Source: Rubrivivax benzoatilyticus JA2 = ATCC BAA-35 (lineage in GTDB: Bacteria > Pseudomonadota > Gammaproteobacteria > Burkholderiales > Burkholderiaceae_C). Taken from it: a stretch of DNA of 64,000 bases. The notes beneath the pieces were generated by a model that searched no databases, was not told the origin of the DNA, and saw only the letters and a list, made by a program, of their open reading frames with translations. The translations under genes were made by a program, and so were the position numbers. The DNA is taken from NCBI RefSeq assembly GCF_000190375.1, contig NZ_AEWG01000155.1, forward strand, positions 1 to 64,000, written 5' to 3'. Shown piece after piece: positions 1-11,237 of the stretch (positions are counted from its first letter, which is position 1; every line of letters starts with the position of its first letter).

Positions 1-828
1 GCGGCCCAGCGACATCGCGGCGCCGTTCTGCTCCTTCACCGCAGCCAGGTAGGCCAGATACGTCCACTGCACCGCTTCACGCGCGTTCTGCGCCGGGCGG
101 CCGAGGTCGAAGCCGTACTTGGCGCCCATGACCTTGAGTTCCTCCAGCGCGCGGCCCTGCTCGGAGAGCTCCTCGCGCAGGCGCAGCACGTCTTCGCTGA
201 AGTCGCGGCTGTCCAGGTCGCGGTATTCCTGCTGCTTGAACTTGCGCAGCGCGTCGACGCCGTACAGCGCCACGCGGCGGTAGTCGCCGATGATGCGGCC
301 GCGGCCGTAGGCGTCGGGCAGGCCGGTCAGGATGGCCGACTTGCGCGCCTTGGAGATCTCGGTCGAGTAGACGTCGAAGACGCCCTGGTTGTGGCTCTTG
401 CGGTACTTGGTCCAGATCTCGTCGACCGTCGGGTCGCTCTCGAAGCCGTAGGCCTTCAGGCCCGACTGGACCATGCGCAGACCGCCGTTGGGCATGATCG
501 CGCGCTTGAGCGGGGCGTCCGTCTGCAGGCCGACGATCAGTTCCAGACCCTGGTCGATGTAACCCGCGTCGTGCGCCACGATCGTCGACGGGCGGTCGGT
601 CGACACGTCCAGCACGCCCTTGGCCTGCTCCTGCTTGAGCAGCTCGGAGAGCTTCTTCCACAGCGCCAGCGTGCGCGTCGTCGGGCCTTCGAGGAAGGCG
701 CTCGTGCCGGCGTACGGGGTGTAGTTCTTCTGGATGAAGTCGCGGACGTCGACGGCGGTTTCCCAACGACCGCCGGCGAAGCCCTCCCAAGGGTTGGCAC
801 GGCTGCTGACGATGGTCATGGTGTTCAT
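1..828 (-). CDS. pflB: Formate C-acetyltransferase (pyruvate formate-lyase), N-terminal part
   Basis: This is the first 276 codons of a pyruvate formate-lyase, which cleaves pyruvate with CoA to acetyl-CoA and formate in anaerobic fermentation. The gene runs off the left edge of the window, so the catalytic Cys pair and the C-terminal glycyl-radical loop are not visible. The N-terminal signatures are very clear: WEGFAGGRW, VRDFIQKNYTPYAG, SHDAGYI-like AHDAGYI, IVGLQTDAPLKRAI, RKSHNQGVFDVYS and LTGLPDAYGRGRIIGDYRRV. The start ATG at 828-826 follows an AAGGAA Shine-Dalgarno; a second in-frame ATG lies three codons on. The gene is last in a minus-strand series (aldolase, porin, MFS, pflB), but a strong hairpin and about 140 bp separate it from the MFS gene, so it is probably transcribed on its own. 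No convincing FNR site was seen in the gap. Confidence 0.95.
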   Translation of the reverse strand, partial: MNTMTIVSSRANPWEGFAGGRWETAVDVRDFIQKNYTPYAGTSAFLEGPTTRTLALWKKLSELLKQEQAKGVLDVSTDRPSTIVAHDAGYIDQGLELIVGLQTDAPLKRAIMPNGGLRMVQSGLKAYGFESDPTVDEIWTKYRKSHNQGVFDVYSTEISKARKSAILTGLPDAYGRGRIIGDYRRVALYGVDALRKFKQQEYRDLDSRDFSEDVLRLREELSEQGRALEELKVMGAKYGFDLGRPAQNAREAVQWTYLAYLAAVKEQNGAAMSLGR

Positions 829-928
829 CTGGGTTCCTTGAAAACGAATTGGGCGGGTGGCCGTCTCCGTCAGGTCCCGGCCGGGTGGGCCGCAGACCAT
901 TGTTGTTCTTATTCGGGAATCAGGGGTA

Positions 929-952
929 CCGGCGCGGGTTCCCCCGCGCCGG
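929..952 (-). terminator. GC-rich hairpin after the MFS gene
   Basis: A perfect 10-bp stem (CCGGCGCGGG / CCCGCGCCGG) with loop TTCC lies 18 bp downstream of the MFS stop codon and upstream of pflB. There is no strong U-tract on the minus strand, so termination could be partial. Confidence 0.55.
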
Positions 953-969
953 CTGATCTCGGCCCGGGA

Positions 970-2424
970 TCAGGGCGAGATCTCTTCGAGCGAGCGGTTG
1001 GCCGTCTCGATCATCTGGCGCGCCGCGATCAGACCGATGACGGTCATCGCCGCGAACATGCCGAACACCGTCGCGATGCCGTAGCCGGTGAGCACGAAAC
1101 CCACCACCGCCGGCGCCGTGGCCGAGGCCGCCCGCAGCCACGAGGTGGCCAGGCCGGTGCCGATGGCCCGCATGCGCGTCGGATAGATCTCCGGCGTGTA
1201 CAGGTACAGCAGCACGGTGGTCGTGCCCATCACCGCGTAGGCCGTCGATCCGAGCAGCATCACCGACCAGGCGCTCTTGGCGCCGAGGAAAGCCAGCGTG
1301 GCGAGCAGCACGCCGCAGACGATGAAGCTGCCGATGGCCCAGCGGCGGCGGCCGATGCGGTCGACGAACAGCGCGCAGACCAGCACCGCGCAGACGCTCA
1401 GCACGTTGCTCAGCGAAGCCATGCGCAGCGCTTCCTGCAGCGGCAGGTGGTAGACCGTCTTGTAGAGCGTCGGCAGCCAGTTGTTGATGCCGTTGGCGAC
1501 GAAGTACGAAGACGCCCACAACACCCAGACGACCAGCGTGCGCGGCCGGTAGACCACCGAGAACAGTTCCTTCCAGGAGGCCTTGTTCTGCTTGCCGATG
1601 CCGTCGGCGAGGCCAGCCACGCGCTGCTCGATCTGCGCAGCGTCGTGCTTCTCGTCCAGACTGCGCTTGGGCGTCGCGGCCTCGACCTGCCGGATCACAC
1701 GCTCGGCGTCCTGCAGCCGGCCCTTGCCGACCAGCCAGCGCGGCGACTCCGGCAGACGCATCATGAACATCAGGATGACGACGCCCGGGATGCCGCCGAC
1801 GAGGAACAGGTATTCCCAGCCGAAACGCGGCACGACGAAGGCGCCCACCTGTGCCGCGGCCAGCAGGCCCAGCGGGAAGATCAGCTCGTAGAGCACGAAG
1901 AAACGCCCGCGGCCCTTGGCCTGCGACAGCTCGTTGATGTAGGTCGCCGCCACCGGCACCTCGCCGCCGACGCCGATGCCCTGCAGCAGGCGCAGCAGGA
2001 ACAGCACCTCGTAGTTGCCGGCGAAGGCGCAGGCGATGCTCATCACCGACATCACGCCGACCGCGGTGGAGATCGCCGGCACGCGGCCGTAGCGTTCACC
2101 GACCCAGCCGAAGAGCAGCGCACCGACCACCTGGCCGATGTAGCCGGCGGCGATCAGCAGGCCGACCTGGCCGGGCGAGAGGTGCCACAAGCCCACCAGT
2201 ACCGGCAGCACGAAGGCCAGCGACAGCGCGTCGAAGGCGTCGAAGAAGGTGGCGCTGCCCATGATCACACGGGCCTTGGTGTGCCAGCGGCAGAACGGCA
2301 CGTTCTCCAGCCGGAACAGCAGTTGCGCACGGGCGCGCGCCGAAGGCGTCGCGGCGGGGGAGCTCGCCGCCGGCGCGGCGTCGGCGATGCCGCCCGGAAT
2401 GGGCAGCGTGGAAGAGTCATTCAT
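970..2424 (-). CDS. MFS transporter (sugar/organic-acid porter type)
   Basis: A 484-residue inner-membrane secondary transporter of the major facilitator superfamily, predicted to have 12 helices. It shows the conserved loop motif GWVGERYGRVP after helix 2 and the mirror motif DRIGRRRWAIG in the second half, with PESPRWLVGKGR at the central loop. These are typical of the sugar-porter/AAHS-like branch that moves sugars or aromatic/organic acids with protons. The N-terminus carries an extra hydrophilic stretch of about 40 residues rich in Ala/Ser. The porin gene ends 12 bp upstream, so the two are very likely cotranscribed, and with the DapA-like enzyme they suggest uptake and cleavage of one substrate. 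The substrate cannot be read from sequence. Confidence 0.85.
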   Translation of the reverse strand: MNDSSTLPIPGGIADAAPAASSPAATPSARARAQLLFRLENVPFCRWHTKARVIMGSATFFDAFDALSLAFVLPVLVGLWHLSPGQVGLLIAAGYIGQVVGALLFGWVGERYGRVPAISTAVGVMSVMSIACAFAGNYEVLFLLRLLQGIGVGGEVPVAATYINELSQAKGRGRFFVLYELIFPLGLLAAAQVGAFVVPRFGWEYLFLVGGIPGVVILMFMMRLPESPRWLVGKGRLQDAERVIRQVEAATPKRSLDEKHDAAQIEQRVAGLADGIGKQNKASWKELFSVVYRPRTLVVWVLWASSYFVANGINNWLPTLYKTVYHLPLQEALRMASLSNVLSVCAVLVCALFVDRIGRRRWAIGSFIVCGVLLATLAFLGAKSAWSVMLLGSTAYAVMGTTTVLLYLYTPEIYPTRMRAIGTGLATSWLRAASATAPAVVGFVLTGYGIATVFGMFAAMTVIGLIAARQMIETANRSLEEISP

Positions 2425-2435
2425 GTCGACGGCTC

Positions 2436-3569
2436 CTAGAAGTCCTGGCGCATGCCGAGCTCGAAGCCCGTGGAGCGCTGGCCGCCGAAGTAGTTGGCCG
2501 CGGTGGCGACGCCGCTGGTGGCGGGACCGCCGGCGATGGCGAAGCTGGCTCCGCCCTGGTTGCTGAGGCGCGCTGCGTGAGCGTACAGCGCGGTGCGCTT
2601 GGACAGCGCGTAGACATAGCCGACGCCGAGCAGCGTCGCGTCGTTGGCGCTCAGCGCGTCGGTGGCGCCGGTCTGGTCGGCGCGCAGCACGGACAGCTTC
2701 AGCTGCCCGGCCCCCATCGGAACCGAGACCCCGAACAGGCTGTTGACGGTGGTGTCGCTGCCGTAGGCCCAGCGGCGCTGGGCGAGGCTGAAGCGGGCGA
2801 AGCCAGCGTCGTAGCCGACACCCCAGACGCGGTCGGTGAAGCGCTCCTCGGCGGCGGCGTTGCGCACCGTGAACTGCGAGGCGCCGAGCTGCCAGGCGCC
2901 CTGCGCCCAGCCGAGGCGGAAACCGTCACCCTTGGTTTGCCCGGCACCGGCCGAGCCGCCCTCGCCTGCGGTGGCGATCAGCGCACCGTTGAAGCCGCCG
3001 AGACCGCCCGGCAGGATGTATTCGACGGCATTGGCCACGCGCAGCGTCGGGTTCTGCGATGCGCCGGCGGCATTGCTGCCGAAGGCCTGGCCCAGAGCCC
3101 GCGAGCCGTAGACCGAGCGGAAGGTGTTGGCGCCGGCGATGCCCAGCGTCGCGAACGGGTCCATCGAGTTCCAGACCAGCTGCGTCGGCACCCAGTCGCG
3201 GCCCATGCGCATCTCACCGTAGCGCTGGTGCGTCAGGCCGATGGTGGCGCGGCGGTCCCAGAACGGCGAGTTCGCCGCGCCGCTGTCGGCAAGGATGGTG
3301 CCGTCCAGGAAGAAGCCGGCGCTCAAGCCGCCGCCCAGGTCTTCCCGGCCGCGGATGACGAGCTTGCTGGTGGTGTTGGCACCGCTGACGACCGAGTTCA
3401 TCGAACCGAGGTCACCGTTGCGCACATGGCGGGTGGCGAGGTCGAGCGTGCCGCCCAGGGTGACCTGGGCATCTGCGGCACCGGCGGCCAGCGCGAGCAC
3501 GCACAGCGTGCCGGCGGCCCGGGCCGCCGCTGGCGGCGAGCGCCAGGCGGGGAGCGGGAAGCTTGTCAT
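2436..3569 (-). CDS. Gram-negative trimeric porin
   Basis: A 377-residue general porin of the Burkholderiales type (Gram_neg_porin/OmpC-like). It has a signal peptide with core GTLCVLALAAGAADA and likely cleavage before QVTLGG. The mature protein starts with the usual QVTLGGTLDLATRHV strand, has the L3-type region RMGRDWVPTQLVWNSMDPF, and ends in an aromatic residue (GMRQDF) as needed for outer-membrane insertion. It gives passive diffusion of small solutes across the outer membrane. The MFS gene follows after 12 bp and the DapA-like gene precedes it by 188 bp, so it probably serves uptake of the substrate of that enzyme. The start ATG at 3569 was chosen because it directly precedes the signal sequence. 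Confidence 0.9.
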   Translation of the reverse strand: MTSFPLPAWRSPPAAARAAGTLCVLALAAGAADAQVTLGGTLDLATRHVRNGDLGSMNSVVSGANTTSKLVIRGREDLGGGLSAGFFLDGTILADSGAANSPFWDRRATIGLTHQRYGEMRMGRDWVPTQLVWNSMDPFATLGIAGANTFRSVYGSRALGQAFGSNAAGASQNPTLRVANAVEYILPGGLGGFNGALIATAGEGGSAGAGQTKGDGFRLGWAQGAWQLGASQFTVRNAAAEERFTDRVWGVGYDAGFARFSLAQRRWAYGSDTTVNSLFGVSVPMGAGQLKLSVLRADQTGATDALSANDATLLGVGYVYALSKRTALYAHAARLSNQGGASFAIAGGPATSGVATAANYFGGQRSTGFELGMRQDF

Positions 3570-3713
3570 GGTCTATCTCTCTCATGGCTCGGCGAGATAG
3601 CGCCACCCGCTGTGCGCGCGGGCTTACTGCGATGCGCCAGTCTCCGCCGTATGGGTCTCGTTCTGGTTCTGGCCGATCGTGACGATCGTGGGCGATGCAG
3701 GCTCGCGGTGGCG

Positions 3714-3751
3714 GGCAGGCGGGGCGGCGCGAGCCGGCAGCCCCGCCTGCC
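3714..3751 (-). terminator. 12-bp stem hairpin after the DapA-like gene
   Basis: An inverted repeat with a perfect 12-bp stem (arms 3714-3725 and 3740-3751; core CAGGCGGGGC / GCCCCGCCTG) starts 7 bp downstream of the DapA-family stop codon. It would separate that gene from the porin gene. No U-run follows. Confidence 0.55.
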
Positions 3752-3757
3752 AGGGGC

Positions 3758-4687
3758 TTAGCGCACCCGGCCGAGGCCGGCGGCGGCCATCGCGGCGGCG
3801 ATCTCGTGCTCGGCGCCCGGGGCCAGCGGCAGCAGCGGCGAACGCACGGCGGCGTGCTCGAGGATGCCGCGCGCGACCAGCGCCCACTTCAGCGCGACCG
3901 AGCCTTCCATGTGCGAACCGCGGTGGTAGACGTTGGCCGTGACCGGCAGCAGGCGGTCGTGCAGTTCACGCGCCTTCTTGTAGTCCTTGGCCTTGCCGGC
4001 GGCGATCATCTCGACCAGCAGTTCCGGGGCGATGCAGCCGTAGCCGACCAGCGCGCCGTCGACGTCGAACATCGTGTGCAGCAGGTATTCGTCGTGGCAG
4101 GTCAGGATCTGCAGGTCCGGACGTTCCTTGCGGATGACGGGGATCTCACGGTCCCAGCGCTTCATGTTGCGCACGCCGTTCTTCATCGCGAAGACGCCCG
4201 GCAGCGCGGCGATCTCGAGCTGGGTTTCCAGGTCGTACGTGCACTTGGTGACGTCCGGGTACTGGAACAGGATCAGCGGCAGGCCGCTGGCTTCGTAGAC
4301 GGCCTTGTACTTGTCCTGCGGCGCGCCCTTCTGGTAGCCGAAACGCAGCCAGCCGTGCGAGGGGTAGAGCAGACCGGCCGAAGCGCCGGCCTTGACGGCG
4401 CGCTTGGCTTCCTCGGCAGCGACCTGCGTGCCTTCGAGCGTGATGCCGGCAATGATCGGGAGCTTGTCGCCGACCGACTCGCGGAAGGCTTCGATGACGC
4501 GGCACTGCTCGTCGCGTTCCAGGAAGGTGCCTTCGCCGGCGTGGCCCAGCACGGTCAGGCTCTTGACGCCCGGCACGCTGGCCAGCCAGCTGCCCAGGCG
4601 CTGGATCGCGGCGTAATCCACCGCGCCGTCCTGGGTGAAGGGGGTGACGGGAGCCGGGTTCAGGCCTCGCAGATCGATCGCATTCAT
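3758..4687 (-). CDS. Dihydrodipicolinate synthase-family aldolase/lyase
   Basis: A 309-residue TIM-barrel class I aldolase of the DapA/NanA family. Visible family features are APVTPFTQDGAVDY at the N-terminus, VLGHAGEGTFLERDEQCRVIE (the GTTGE-loop equivalent), and FAMKNGVRN with the Schiff-base Lys. The usual Tyr of the YNxP motif is replaced: here the stretch is LILFQYPD, with Phe at that place. The protein is therefore unlikely to be the housekeeping DapA. Its setting beside a porin, an MFS transporter and a divergent LysR gene points to catabolism of a 2-keto acid or a hydroxy-acid substrate. The C-terminus is longer and Ala-rich compared with DapA. The substrate is unknown. Confidence 0.85.
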   Translation of the reverse strand: MNAIDLRGLNPAPVTPFTQDGAVDYAAIQRLGSWLASVPGVKSLTVLGHAGEGTFLERDEQCRVIEAFRESVGDKLPIIAGITLEGTQVAAEEAKRAVKAGASAGLLYPSHGWLRFGYQKGAPQDKYKAVYEASGLPLILFQYPDVTKCTYDLETQLEIAALPGVFAMKNGVRNMKRWDREIPVIRKERPDLQILTCHDEYLLHTMFDVDGALVGYGCIAPELLVEMIAAGKAKDYKKARELHDRLLPVTANVYHRGSHMEGSVALKWALVARGILEHAAVRSPLLPLAPGAEHEIAAAMAAAGLGRVR

Positions 4688-4731
4688 GTCTGTTTCCTTT
4701 CAGCTAAGGGGTTGCGATGGAGGCCACTGTA

Positions 4732-4765
4732 GGAATTGTCGCGATATCTTCATAGATACAATTCC
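4732..4765. promoter_or_regulatory. Nested palindromic operator between aldolase and LysR genes
   Basis: Outer arms GGAATTGT (4732-4739) and ACAATTCC (4758-4765) are perfect 8-bp complements. Nested inside is TATCT (4745-4749) / AGATA (4754-4758) with a 4-nt centre. The site lies between two divergent starts (4687 minus, 4821 plus), in an unusually AT-rich patch. It is the expected place for the LysR-type regulator to bind. The spacing does not match a strict T-N11-A site. Confidence 0.6.
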
Positions 4766-4820
4766 GAGCTTTCAGAGTTGCCGCTACAGGCAAACCTAAG
4801 ACTGGGTCGGAGACAGGGTC

Positions 4821-5771
4821 ATGAACGTCGCGATGGTGCGTTTGTTCCTGGAGGTGGCCGAGGCCGGCGGCATCAGCAAGGTGGCCGCGCGGCGGCAGAC
4901 CGTGCAGTCGCACATCAGCCGCCAGATCACCGAGTTCGAGGCGGTGTGCGGCGGGCCGCTGTTCCGCCGCACCGGCCGCGGCGTGGTGCTCACCGAGCTG
5001 GGCGCACGCGCCGCGGTGCGGCTGCGCGCCTGGCTGCACGAGACCGAGCAGCTGGCGCAGGACCTGCGCGCCGACGCCGGCCAGCTGCTGGGCCAGGTGC
5101 GGCTGGGCATCATCCCGTCGGCCGCGCACCCGCTGCTGACGCGGCTGCACGAGCGCCTGGAAGTGGCCCAGCCGGGCATCCAGCTCGACATCGCCGAAGC
5201 CCAGGGCACCGAGCTGGACGCGATGCTGGACAGCGGCGCCGTCGACCTGGCGATCCTGATCCGCTTCCGCAAACCGGCCGGCGGCGAGGAGATCCCGCTG
5301 TGCGTGGCCCAGACCTATCTCGTCAGCGCACCCGGCGACGAGCTGACGCGCCAGCCGACGGTGCCGTTCTCGCGTCTGGACGGGCTGCCGCTGGTGCTGC
5401 CGCGCCGGCCCAGCCACTGGCGCAGCGCGCTGGACGACGCCGCGCGCGGCCTGGGATTCCAGCTGCGTGCGGTGCTCGAGGCCGACTCGCTGACGGTGCA
5501 GCGCGAACTGGTGGCGCGCGGCAGCGGCCGCCGGCTGTACTCGGTGCTGGGCCCCTACTCCATCACCAACGACCTGAAGATCGGCCGCCTGCAGGCCAGC
5601 CGCCTGGTGCAGCCCGACCTGCGCCGCCACCTGGCGCTGGCGCTGCCGCGGCACGGCAAGCTGTCACCGCCCTGCCGCGTGGTGGCCCAGACCATCCAGG
5701 AGCTGGTCGCCTCCTGGGGCGGGCACATCACCGACGAGCCGCTGGACGACGAGCTGCTGGGCGCCCGCTGA
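4821..5771 (+). CDS. LysR-family transcriptional regulator
   Basis: A 316-residue LTTR. The N-terminal winged HTH (residues about 3-62) reads MVRLFLEVAEAGGISKVAARRQTVQSHISRQITEFE and is followed by LFRRTGRGVVLTELG, the usual wing. The rest is a periplasmic-binding-protein-like effector domain (from about residue 90). It is divergent from the DapA-like/porin/MFS series and separated from it by a nested palindrome, so it most likely controls that pathway and itself. The ATG at 4821 has no strong Shine-Dalgarno. A GC-rich hairpin follows the stop codon. Confidence 0.9.
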   Translation: MNVAMVRLFLEVAEAGGISKVAARRQTVQSHISRQITEFEAVCGGPLFRRTGRGVVLTELGARAAVRLRAWLHETEQLAQDLRADAGQLLGQVRLGIIPSAAHPLLTRLHERLEVAQPGIQLDIAEAQGTELDAMLDSGAVDLAILIRFRKPAGGEEIPLCVAQTYLVSAPGDELTRQPTVPFSRLDGLPLVLPRRPSHWRSALDDAARGLGFQLRAVLEADSLTVQRELVARGSGRRLYSVLGPYSITNDLKIGRLQASRLVQPDLRRHLALALPRHGKLSPPCRVVAQTIQELVASWGGHITDEPLDDELLGAR

Positions 5772-5774
5772 GCC

Positions 5775-5793
5775 GACGGCCGCCGCGGCCGTC
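5775..5793 (+). terminator. Hairpin after the LysR gene
   Basis: A perfect 7-bp stem, GACGGCC (5775-5781) and GGCCGTC (5787-5793), lies 4 bp after the LysR stop and is followed by TTGA. It separates LysR from the tryptophanase leader. Confidence 0.5.
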
Positions 5794-5868
5794 TTGACCG
5801 CCGGGCGAAGTCGAGCAAAATCCGCCCCGCAACCCCTTTGGGCGCTGAGCGCGGTCCGGCATTTCCGG

Positions 5869-5936
5869 GCAACCGCAGCGCATCGGCCCCATCGCGCAAC
5901 GGTTGCCGCGGGAGTACGGGGCCGTACTGGAGCCCC
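5869..5936 (+). promoter_or_regulatory. Structured leader of the tryptophanase gene
   Basis: Two hairpins can form just before the tnaA-like start: GCAACCG (5869-5875) with CGGTTGC (5900-5906), and AGTACGG (5913-5919) with CCGTACT (5922-5928). The latter ends at the GGAG Shine-Dalgarno (5929-5932), 8 nt before the ATG. GGGGC (5918-5922) can alternatively pair with GCCCC (5932-5936), which would reach the ribosome-binding site. There is no ATG-started leader peptide like E. coli TnaC. A regulatory role is inference. Confidence 0.35.
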
Positions 5937-5940
5937 TTGG

Positions 5941-7311
5941 ATGAAAACCATCATCGAGCCCTTCCGCATCAAGTCGGTCGAACCGATCCGCCTGACGACC
6001 CGCGAAGAGCGCCAGCAACACCTCGCCGCCACCGGCTACAACCTCTTCGGCCTGCCCTCGGAGGCGGTGCTGATCGACCTGCTGACCGACTCCGGCACCG
6101 GGGCGATGTCCTCGCTGCAGTGGGCCGCGGTGATGCGCGGCGACGAGAGCTACGCCGGCAGCCCCAGCTTCTACCGCTTCGAGGCGGCGGTGAAACACCT
6201 GATGCCGTTCAGGCACGTCATCCCGACGCACCAGGGCCGAGCGGCCGAGGCGATCCTGTTCTCGATCTTCGGCGGCGCCGGCCGGCGCATCCCGTCGAAC
6301 ACGCACTTCGACACGACGCGCGGCAACATCGAGGCCTCGGGCGCGATCGGCGACGACCTCGTCATCGCCGAAGGCCGTGACCCGCGCAGCGAGCACCCGT
6401 TCAAGGGCAACATGGACCTGGAGCGGCTGGAGGCCTACCTACAGCAGCACGGCGCCGAGGTGCCGCTGGTGATGATCACGATCACCAACAACGCCGGCGG
6501 CGGCCAGCCGGTGAGCCTGGCCAACATCCGCGCCGTCGCCGAGCTGGCGCACCGCCACGGCAAGCCCTTCGTCATCGACGGCTGCCGCTTTGCCGAGAAC
6601 GCCTGGTTCATCAAGTCGCGCGAGCCGGGCCAGGGAGAGCGCTCGATCGAGGACATCGTGCGCGACTGCTTCGCGGTGGCCGACGGCATGACGATGAGCG
6701 CCAAGAAGGACGCCTTCGGCAACATCGGCGGCTGGCTGGCGCTGAACGACGACGCGCTCGCCGAGCAGGCGCGCCAGCACCTGATCCGCACCGAAGGTTT
6801 CCCGACCTACGGCGGCCTGGCCGGGCGCGACCTGGACGCGCTGGCGCAGGGGCTGCGCGAGATCGTCGACGAGGACTACCTGCGCTACCGCATCCGCACC
6901 AACGCCTACATCGTCGAGCGCCTGGACGCGATGGGCATCCCGGTCGTCAAGCCGGCCGGCGGCCACGCGGTGTTCGTCGACGCACGCGCCTGGCTGTCGC
7001 ACATCGCGCCGCTGCAGTACCCGGGCCAGGCGCTGTCCGTGGCGCTGTACGAGACGGCCGGCATCCGCAGCTGCGAGATCGGCACGGTGATGTTCGGCCG
7101 CCAGCCCGACGGCAGCGAAAAGCCCGCGGCGATGGACCTGGTGCGCCTGGCCTTCCCGCGCCGCACCTACACCCAGAGCCACGCCGACTACGTCGTCGAG
7201 GCCTTCGAGGAGGTCGCGGCCGCCAAGGACCGACTCGCCGGCTACCGCATCGTCAGCGAGCCCAGGCTGATGCGGCACTTCACCTGCCGGTTCGAGAAGC
7301 TGGGCGCGTGA
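5941..7311 (+). CDS. tnaA: Tryptophanase (aromatic amino acid beta-eliminating lyase)
   Basis: A 456-residue PLP enzyme that splits L-tryptophan to indole, pyruvate and ammonia. The family signature is seen throughout: [57 protein letters not shown], and the PLP lysine in MSAKKDAFG (second Lys, about residue 256). Three places favour tryptophanase over tyrosine phenol-lyase: [19 protein letters not shown] (no Arg where the phenol-lyase has its phenol-binding Arg), and the C-terminal RHFTCRF with His in place of Phe. An in-frame TTG extension upstream to 5794 is possible but lacks family similarity, and the GGAG site sets the ATG. A 10-bp stem terminator follows. No tryptophan permease gene is adjacent. 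Confidence 0.88.
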   Translation: MKTIIEPFRIKSVEPIRLTTREERQQHLAATGYNLFGLPSEAVLIDLLTDSGTGAMSSLQWAAVMRGDESYAGSPSFYRFEAAVKHLMPFRHVIPTHQGRAAEAILFSIFGGAGRRIPSNTHFDTTRGNIEASGAIGDDLVIAEGRDPRSEHPFKGNMDLERLEAYLQQHGAEVPLVMITITNNAGGGQPVSLANIRAVAELAHRHGKPFVIDGCRFAENAWFIKSREPGQGERSIEDIVRDCFAVADGMTMSAKKDAFGNIGGWLALNDDALAEQARQHLIRTEGFPTYGGLAGRDLDALAQGLREIVDEDYLRYRIRTNAYIVERLDAMGIPVVKPAGGHAVFVDARAWLSHIAPLQYPGQALSVALYETAGIRSCEIGTVMFGRQPDGSEKPAAMDLVRLAFPRRTYTQSHADYVVEAFEEVAAAKDRLAGYRIVSEPRLMRHFTCRFEKLGA

Positions 7312-7318
7312 TCGGGCA

Positions 7319-7348
7319 GGCCCCTCCCCCGGCTCGGCGGGAGGGGCC
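7319..7348 (+). terminator. Strong hairpin after tnaA
   Basis: A perfect 10-bp stem, GGCCCCTCCC (7319-7328) with GGGAGGGGCC (7339-7348), starts 8 bp after the tryptophanase stop codon. No U-run follows. Confidence 0.6.
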
Positions 7349-7405
7349 TCGCTGCGAGACAGCCCGCATGCGCTGACGGCCGCTTGCACCGTACCATCGA
7401 CGGCG

Positions 7406-10861
<3,456 letters not shown>

Positions 10862-11167
10862 GCGGCGCTCGCGCGCCGGCGTCCGATCCGGCGTCTGGAA
10901 ATCCAGCCTGATGACTTCGCGTCCTTCGGCGGGCAGGGATCGTTGCCGTAAGAATCACGGGCCCGGATGCGCCCATCCTGCCCGCGGATCAGCAGTTCGC
11001 CCTGTCCCTGCTGAGCCATCTGCCGCCCGGCCTGGATGGCCTGGACCTGGGTGTCGAACACCTGCGTCGCCCGCTGCCCGCCTTCGCGCAGCGTGCCCCA
11101 GCCGTTGTCGCGTTGGACGACATGAACGTTGTTCCGGTTAGCCGTCACGAACCTCCAATCGGAGAAG

Positions 11168-11217
11168 TTGACGCGATGCAGTTTACAAAACAAAATTCAT
11201 ATGATCTATTTGTAAAC
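11168..11217 (+). promoter_or_regulatory. Promoter and inverted-repeat operator of the XRE-ImmA/PIN operon
   Basis: Arms GTTTACAAA (11181-11189) and TTTGTAAAC (11209-11217) are a perfect 9-bp inverted repeat with a 19-bp AT-rich spacer, in sharp contrast to the GC-rich surroundings. A candidate -35 TTGACG (11168-11173) and -10 CAAAAT (11191-11196) with 17-bp spacing place the left arm between the hexamers and the right arm near the transcription start. This layout suits autorepression by the HTH protein starting at 11238. Confidence 0.6.
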
Positions 11218-11237
11218 CCAAGGCCGCGGAGAACACC

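Noticed and set aside
391-2439. Long plus-strand open frame (682 codons) across pflB and the MFS gene
   Set aside because: It is antisense to well-conserved genes; its residues are Arg/Ala/His/Gly-rich low-complexity, as expected for shadow frames in 70% GC DNA.
5941-7311. Tyrosine phenol-lyase as identity of the PLP lyase
   Set aside because: The phenol-binding Arg is replaced by Ile (AGIRSCEIG) and the C-terminal His of tryptophanases is present (RHFTCRF).
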